NCBI GenBank assembly: GCA_964627995.1
Contig: CAZVLN010000024.1
Coordinates: 1-30,973 of the forward strand
Length of the DNA stretch: 30,973 bases
From: JAWLFI01 sp964627995
Lineage (GTDB): Bacteria > Bacteroidota > Bacteroidia > Chitinophagales > Saprospiraceae
Direction of reading: 5' to 3'
Below the pieces are notes generated by a model. It made no database searches and was not told the origin of the DNA. It saw only the letters and a program-made list of their open reading frames with translations. This document shows positions 26,773 to 30,973 of this stretch, one piece after another. The translations under genes and the position numbers were made by a program. Positions within the stretch are counted from its first letter, which is position 1. Every line of letters starts with the position of its first letter.

Positions 26773-26843
26773 ATTTTGCGCGTGTAAATTTGTGGCTATA
26801 TATATATATATATTAACGGCGTGATTGTAAGTAAACGTTTCAT
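26773..26843 (-). pseudogene. Out-of-frame signal-peptide start of the T9SS cargo gene
   Basis: On the minus strand an ATG (first base 26843) opens MKRLLTITPLIYIYI and then meets TAG at 26796-26798, directly at the end of the TA tract. The main frame just downstream reads ATNLHAQN before MESFV. Loss of one TA unit joins the two into a complete signal peptide with a basic start, hydrophobic core and HAQ-type cleavage end. As written, the start is cut off from the gene. This may be a phase-OFF state, a fixed mutation or a sequencing error in the repeat. Confidence 0.75.
26797..26813. repeat. (TA)8.5 dinucleotide tract between divergent cargo genes
   Basis: Seventeen alternating T and A bases run without interruption. 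The tract lies inside the signal-peptide coding part of the minus-strand cargo gene and 56 bp upstream of the likely start of the plus-strand cargo gene. Lengths of 15 or 21 bases would restore the minus-strand frame; the present 17 does not. Dinucleotide tracts of this length are prone to slipped-strand mispairing. Confidence 0.9.
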
Positions 26844-26868
26844 GACATACTTTTTTTTGATTGAAAAA

Positions 26869-29469
26869 ATGATTTTATCCAAATTTATAGAAATCAAAAG
26901 GCTGAAGAATAAAATATTCACGTTTTTTCTATTAATTATGTTTTTTGTTATAGGACAGTTGGGATTTGGTCAGAACAACCTATTTACTATCTATTCACCA
27001 GGTAGTGTAAATGTCCAAAAAGATTCTATTTTCTTATATAAGTTTGAAGATGAAAAGTGTTCATCAAGAAGAGTCACTAGAATTTTTTCATATGACCACT
27101 TGGGTGATTCTGGTTCTCCAGTAGATATTTTTTTCGATCCTGATGGGGCCTTGCTGTATCTTGATGGAAACCGAGGAGATGTATATGAGCTTGACACTGC
27201 CGATGGTAACTTAGACTATAGGTTTAATTTTTCTATTTCTGGTGATTTTTTAACGGGAGCTGTTGCTGATTATAAAGGTGTGTTTTATACTGTGGGTTTT
27301 TTTGGGGGGAGAATCTATAGCTTTGACCCTAACACTGGAAATCGTGGTGTTACAGAGCCTCTATTCCCTGGTCATGAAATTGGCTATGATATGACTTTTT
27401 ATAAGGGTAATTTATGTTTTACCGTGAGGAAAGTGGGGGAATTGCTCCACAAATTTTATTGTGTGGATTTATCTACTTTGGAGCCGGTGCTTAATTTTGA
27501 TTTAAAAATAGATAGCATTAATCTCCCTTTAATGTTCGGAATTTCCACAAAAGCAGATAGTTGCGGGACAGAACACATAAGCTTTTGCTCTGGCAGTGCC
27601 TTCCCCCATCTGCATCCAGGGCCCTGGAAAATTTATGAGTATTATCCAGAGCTTGACACGCTTATAGGCTATTGCGACTCACTATACCCTCAAAAGATCG
27701 GTGGCTCTGTCGGTGCAGCCCACCGCTACGAGTACCTGGCTTCCATGCCCCAGGTGGAGATTGATTCGGCGGCTTACGAGCTGCATTTTCCCAATCCCTG
27801 TCGCAGGGACTCGGGCTTGTTGTCTATCGTGGCCGATGGAGCCATAGACAGTCTGCTGTTTGCAGTGGATGGCGAGGCGTTTAGCCGAGATTCTGTGCGC
27901 CAAATTATCGGAGCCGGCTGGCACGAAATCTATGTCAAAGACAGTCGCTCTTGCTTTGCGCTGGACAGTTTTTATTTTGATCCTCCACCGCCACTGCAGT
28001 GGGAAAGTTTGGATATCTCACCTGCTCAGTGTGAAACGGACTCCTCGGGCTCGATGCAGGCCACCGTGTCGGGCTTGCCTCCTTTTCAGTACGCGCTGGA
28101 TGGAGCATCTTTTTCAGGAGACTCTATTTCTGAAGGACTGTCCCCGGGTATCTATGACTTCAGGGTTCGGGATTCTCTGGGCTGTGTGCTGGACACCATG
28201 GTTGAGGTTCCTTCGCTTGATGGACCGGACTTTTCATTGGGATCGCAAGCAGAGGAATGCGAGAGAAGGAATGGGCGCATTTGGGTGCTTCATGCCGGAA
28301 ATGAAAATTCTAGTTATCGATTGAATGGAGGGAGCTTTCAAGCGGACTCTGTATTCGAAGGCTTAGCGGCTGGAAGCTATGAAGTAAGTATTCTCGATTC
28401 GGCCGATTGCGTCTATAGTGACTCAGTAGAAATAGAGCGTGAGATTTTGGAATTCACCTATTTTGAAACAGACACTTCATGCGCTTATTCACAAGTGATC
28501 CAGGATACCATGAGGTACGCTGGTGCGGAGGGTTGTGACTCACTGGTCATCACGACTCGGGTTCCCGGTGAGGTGATTATTCTGAGAGATACCGTTTACG
28601 AATGCGGTGCGAATGCTTCTTTTTTGGATAGCACCTACATCTCAGATGTCAATGCCTGTGACAGTTTGTACATCACACGACACGACCCGGCCCCCATTCA
28701 CGAAAAGGAGGTGACCAAAGACAGTTGCTCGGCTGAAGAGCTCCCCGATGAAGTAGAAGTGCTCTCCAATGTGTACGACTGCGACAGCGTGATACGCACA
28801 AGCTACAATGTTTATTCGCCGGATACGGTGGAGACCGTTGAAGAAGTTTGCGAACAGAAAGCACCCGATACCTTAGTGTACAGTAATTTGCAGGGCTGTG
28901 ATAGTGTGGTGATACAAAATTATCAATTGGCTGATCTCAGTGTGGATTTAGGCCCGGATTTGTGGATAGCGGCTGGGGATAGCGTGCAACTTCAACCTGA
29001 TTTGAGTGGAGCTTATACATCTTTTCGATGGATACCGGAGGTTTCCTTAGATGATGCCAATAAACTAAGCCCATTCACAACACCCGATCAGACCATAGAG
29101 TATGAGTTGGAAATCGTGAACGCCTTAGGCTGTATGGCTACGGATAATATCGTTATTCAGGTAGAACAGCCTGACGACGCGGAGGAAGAGATCAATTTTT
29201 ATATTCCCAACATTTTCAGTCCGAATGGAGACGGCGTGAATGATGTATTTCGTCCGGAACTCGGAGAGGGGAACTATGCATTGGAGCGACTACAGATTTA
29301 TGACCGATGGGGGAACCGACTGTATGAGTGTAGAGGACCGGACTGCGCTTGGAGAGGGCAGTCCGGCAGTAGAGCGGGTGGAGAGGGTGTCTATGTATAT
29401 GAGATTCAGATCAGAACGCCCGATGGCCAACTGCGGATTGAAACCGGGGCTGTGACATTGGTGAGGTAA
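26869..29469 (+). CDS. Large T9SS type B (CHU_C) exported protein with SprB-like repeats
   Basis: From the ATG at 26869 the product has 866 residues and a signal peptide (MILSKFIEIKRLKNK, then a hydrophobic core ending GFGQ). The frame is open to a GTG at 26821, and an ATG at 26842 is an alternative. Residues about 40-300 look like a beta-propeller (DGALLYLDGNRGDVYELD). Three SprB-like modules follow (about 310-540), each with a pattern like FQYALDGASFSGDSI then G-x-Y-x-V-x-D. Next come four cysteine-pair units ending in CDSL/CDSV. The C-terminus carries IPNIFSPNGDGVNDVFRP, the gliding-motility CHU_C sorting signature. It is likely a cell-surface or secreted adhesin-like protein. GC content rises sharply near 27700. 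Confidence 0.85.
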   Translation: MILSKFIEIKRLKNKIFTFFLLIMFFVIGQLGFGQNNLFTIYSPGSVNVQKDSIFLYKFEDEKCSSRRVTRIFSYDHLGDSGSPVDIFFDPDGALLYLDGNRGDVYELDTADGNLDYRFNFSISGDFLTGAVADYKGVFYTVGFFGGRIYSFDPNTGNRGVTEPLFPGHEIGYDMTFYKGNLCFTVRKVGELLHKFYCVDLSTLEPVLNFDLKIDSINLPLMFGISTKADSCGTEHISFCSGSAFPHLHPGPWKIYEYYPELDTLIGYCDSLYPQKIGGSVGAAHRYEYLASMPQVEIDSAAYELHFPNPCRRDSGLLSIVADGAIDSLLFAVDGEAFSRDSVRQIIGAGWHEIYVKDSRSCFALDSFYFDPPPPLQWESLDISPAQCETDSSGSMQATVSGLPPFQYALDGASFSGDSISEGLSPGIYDFRVRDSLGCVLDTMVEVPSLDGPDFSLGSQAEECERRNGRIWVLHAGNENSSYRLNGGSFQADSVFEGLAAGSYEVSILDSADCVYSDSVEIEREILEFTYFETDTSCAYSQVIQDTMRYAGAEGCDSLVITTRVPGEVIILRDTVYECGANASFLDSTYISDVNACDSLYITRHDPAPIHEKEVTKDSCSAEELPDEVEVLSNVYDCDSVIRTSYNVYSPDTVETVEEVCEQKAPDTLVYSNLQGCDSVVIQNYQLADLSVDLGPDLWIAAGDSVQLQPDLSGAYTSFRWIPEVSLDDANKLSPFTTPDQTIEYELEIVNALGCMATDNIVIQVEQPDDAEEEINFYIPNIFSPNGDGVNDVFRPELGEGNYALERLQIYDRWGNRLYECRGPDCAWRGQSGSRAGGEGVYVYEIQIRTPDGQLRIETGAVTLVR

Positions 29470-29572
29470 GAATCAAGTTTCATGAGGTGGGCCAGTTGAT
29501 GTTTACAGATCTCAGAATCTCAACCCTGTTGAACATACGCTACGCTATTCCACAGGATATACCTCATTTTTT

Positions 29573-29604
29573 AAAGCAGAGTCCACGAAAAAGTCGTGGA
29601 TGTA
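29573..29604 (+). repeat. 32-bp direct repeat, right copy
   Basis: This is identical over 32 bp to 23963-23994 and in the same orientation, including the TCCACGA/TCGTGGA hairpin (29582-29600). Here it is intergenic, 103 bp after the stop of the type B cargo gene. No integrase or transposase gene lies between the two copies. Confidence 0.8.
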
Positions 29605-29685
29605 GAGCCGACTGACCCTACTGGATCAAATAGACATTATATTCAAATCATCTACCGACCTTAGAGCTGGGTTTCCCGGGAGAAT

Positions 29686-30228
29686 CTACTCCCACATCGT
29701 ATATCCAACCCCCACCGTACCAGTATACATGGCTGAGTTAGAAAGTCCCAGTGAAGCACGGGTTATCAGATGAATAGAGCGGCTCATTTTAGCATTAAAA
29801 CCTATTTGTAAGCCCAGTCCGATGTTGGTGTCGGGCTCAGACTCAAGGGCGGCTAACGGAAGTCCATTTTTTGCTGTTTTATTGACTTGCATATAGCTCA
29901 GGAAAGGGCCTATATAAAACCCTCTAAATGCCTTAGCAGGGTAAAAATCAGTGGACAAGCTGAGATATGTGATGCCTCTTCTCATGGTACCTCCTGTTAA
30001 AGGAAAATCTCGCTGCCCGTAACTTAGATTTCCATTTAAGCTAAAATATTTCCCCATGCGCGCTGAAGCACCAATGCCTCCTCCCAATACAAAAAAGCCG
30101 GGTTCTGACATTCCTACGCCCACAATTTCTGCGCGCAATTGTCCTGTGGGCAATTCTGTTTGGCCTTGCACTACCGTTTGAAATAATAAGATGCATGCGA
30201 TGGAAATAAGCGTAGCTAACTTTTTCAT
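29686..30228 (-). CDS. Outer-membrane beta-barrel protein
   Basis: From the ATG at 30228 the product has 180 residues and a clear signal peptide, MKKLATLISIACILLFQTVV followed by QGQ. The frame is open ten codons further to a TTG, but the MKK start is preferred. The mature part alternates hydrophobic and polar residues in glycine-rich strands (FFVLGGGIGASARMGKYFSLNGNLSYG in pieces) and ends GVGYTMWE, as in small OmpX/OmpW-like 8-strand barrels. The exact family and function are unknown. It is divergent from the thioredoxin-like lipoprotein gene. Confidence 0.75.
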   Translation of the reverse strand: MKKLATLISIACILLFQTVVQGQTELPTGQLRAEIVGVGMSEPGFFVLGGGIGASARMGKYFSLNGNLSYGQRDFPLTGGTMRRGITYLSLSTDFYPAKAFRGFYIGPFLSYMQVNKTAKNGLPLAALESEPDTNIGLGLQIGFNAKMSRSIHLITRASLGLSNSAMYTGTVGVGYTMWE

Positions 30229-30357
30229 CTTTGTTGTATTAGAGTTTGCAAATACCAAATTGAATGATCGAGAATACCAATAAATGTAACTAAATATTTT
30301 AATTTTGTTATGAGATTTCCCTTTTCAGAAAACTGTTTTACCATTTAATGCTCACCT

Positions 30358-30786
30358 ATGACTGCTTCAATGACATATAAAGGATTTATTTTGCTTGTAT
30401 TGGCTCTCTTGTTCGTCCACTGTGATGAGGACGCCATGCCCGACACTGCAGATGACAGTGGGAATTCCTTAGTTACTATTACTTCATTAGCAGATTTTCA
30501 GACGGAGTCCGAAGCTGGGATTTCCCTCTTTTTCTTTCACGCCACCTGGTGTAGTATTTGTGCGAACCAACGGCCTGCTATTGAAGCACTTCCCAATGAA
30601 GAGGAATTAGAAAACATGTTTTTTGGTGATGTAGATTATGAAGCGGTACAGGAGGTTGTTAGCGCCACGGGCGTGCAGGGTTTCCCAACCATTCTTATTT
30701 TTAAAGACGGGGAAGAACAGGATCGACTCACAGGCTCGGGACACAGCGTGGATAAACTTAAAAATATCTTGCTGGAACTCGAATAA
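30358..30786 (+). CDS. Thioredoxin-like lipoprotein
   Basis: This 142-residue protein has a lipoprotein-type signal (hydrophobic GFILLVLALLFVHC, with Cys22 as the likely lipidated residue). An acidic linker precedes a thioredoxin fold with WCSIC (64-68) and the cis-proline motif GFPT (Pro110). It would be a membrane-anchored periplasmic or outer-membrane thiol-disulfide protein. The FVHC lipobox departs from the classic L-[AS]-[GA]-C, which Bacteroidota often tolerate. The start at Met1 or Met5 is open; both keep the signal. The central CSIC is unlike thioredoxin's CGPC and the redox direction is not predicted. Confidence 0.85.
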   Translation: MTASMTYKGFILLVLALLFVHCDEDAMPDTADDSGNSLVTITSLADFQTESEAGISLFFFHATWCSICANQRPAIEALPNEEELENMFFGDVDYEAVQEVVSATGVQGFPTILIFKDGEEQDRLTGSGHSVDKLKNILLELE

Positions 30787-30863
30787 GTCTTTTTCGTTTT
30801 CGTAAAGATTCCTGCAGCGCTATTTTATCACTTGGCTCTCCTCGTTATATCGGTTGAATATAT

Positions 30864-30893
30864 CACCGCGAAGGCGCGAAGGGCGCAGAGAGA
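30864..30893. repeat. GCGAAGG-type intergenic repeat fragment
   Basis: The block CACCGCGAAGGCGCGAAGG followed by GCGCAGAGAG consists of short near-repeats of GCGAAGG. Similar 'CACCGCGAAGGCGC' blocks recur in intergenic regions of many bacteria, so this is probably a dispersed repeat fragment. Copy number is not visible here. Confidence 0.45.
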
Positions 30894-30932
30894 GCACTGC
30901 TTTCAAAAAAGACTGTAAACACGGATTTTTTT

Positions 30933-30973
30933 AACCTCAACCTCAACCTCAACCTCAACCTCAACCTCAACCT
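30933..30973. repeat. (AACCTC)n hexanucleotide tandem repeat reaching the window end
   Basis: The unit AACCTC is repeated 6.8 times without error from 30933 to the last base, so the true length is unknown. It lies 147 bp after the thioredoxin-like gene and before whatever follows the window. If it falls in a coding region beyond the edge, a six-base unit would not shift the frame. Confidence 0.9.

Noticed and set aside
23963..29604. Calling the repeat-bounded module a transposon
   Set aside because: There is no transposase or integrase, the boundary repeats are direct rather than inverted, and no short target duplication was seen.
30229..30258. TTG-start extension of the outer-membrane barrel protein
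   Set aside because: The internal MKK start gives a standard signal peptide; the extension would put ten polar residues before it.

Overview
The window looks like a chromosomal segment of a Bacteroidota bacterium. Three things point there: a PorE-like periplasmic protein of the type IX secretion system (T9SS), two exported proteins with T9SS-type C-terminal sorting domains (one type A-like, one gliding-motility/CHU_C type B-like), and promoter-like TAnnTTTG elements without clear Shine-Dalgarno sites. The family or genus cannot be fixed from the sequence alone.

Layout. (1) 1-5709: a 21-bp-arm palindrome, a minus-strand outer-membrane TolB-propeller/BamA-like barrel fusion with a degenerate peptidase region, then a divergent plus-strand run of MBL-fold hydrolase, flavin reductase-like protein and small GlsB/YeaQ membrane protein. 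(2) 5710-6758: about 1 kb without a credible gene, dense in GC-rich hairpins that look like dispersed intergenic repeats. (3) 6759-12068: a membrane-anchored DUF937/OmpA-like hypothetical on the minus strand, a small unknown protein, and a Dna2-like nuclease-helicase of 1125 residues. (4) 12185-17488: cinA, then a tight run of 2-oxoacid dehydrogenase E2, a PorE-like TPR/PD40/OmpA/SPOR protein and a PmtA-like methyltransferase, convergent with a mevalonate-kinase-like GHMP kinase. (5) 18432-23995: a promoter, a possible 32-codon upstream ORF, mfd and two overlapping bacterial PH-domain membrane proteins (YdbS/YdbT-like). (6) 23963-29604: a 5.6-kb module of two divergent large T9SS cargo proteins, bounded by identical 32-bp direct repeats. 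(7) 29686-30973: an outer-membrane barrel, a thioredoxin-like lipoprotein, and a hexanucleotide tandem repeat at the window end.

The main observation is in the cargo module. The minus-strand T9SS protein has no signal peptide at its first in-frame ATG. A very good signal-peptide start lies just upstream, in another frame, and is separated from the body by a (TA)8.5 tract. Removing one TA unit, or adding two, joins them exactly. The tract also lies between two divergent genes, so it is a candidate phase-variation switch for a surface protein. Other notable points are the 32-bp repeats bounding the module (one overlaps the ydbT-like stop codon), a sharp internal GC change in the type B cargo gene, and the loss of the Fe-S cysteines in the Dna2-like protein.

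How the genes fit together: the PorE-like protein would belong to the secretion machinery that exports the two cargo proteins. The TolB/BamA-like protein and the small barrel are envelope proteins. mfd, cinA and the Dna2-like protein concern DNA repair or nucleotide damage. All functions are inferred from family motifs read by eye; no database search was run.
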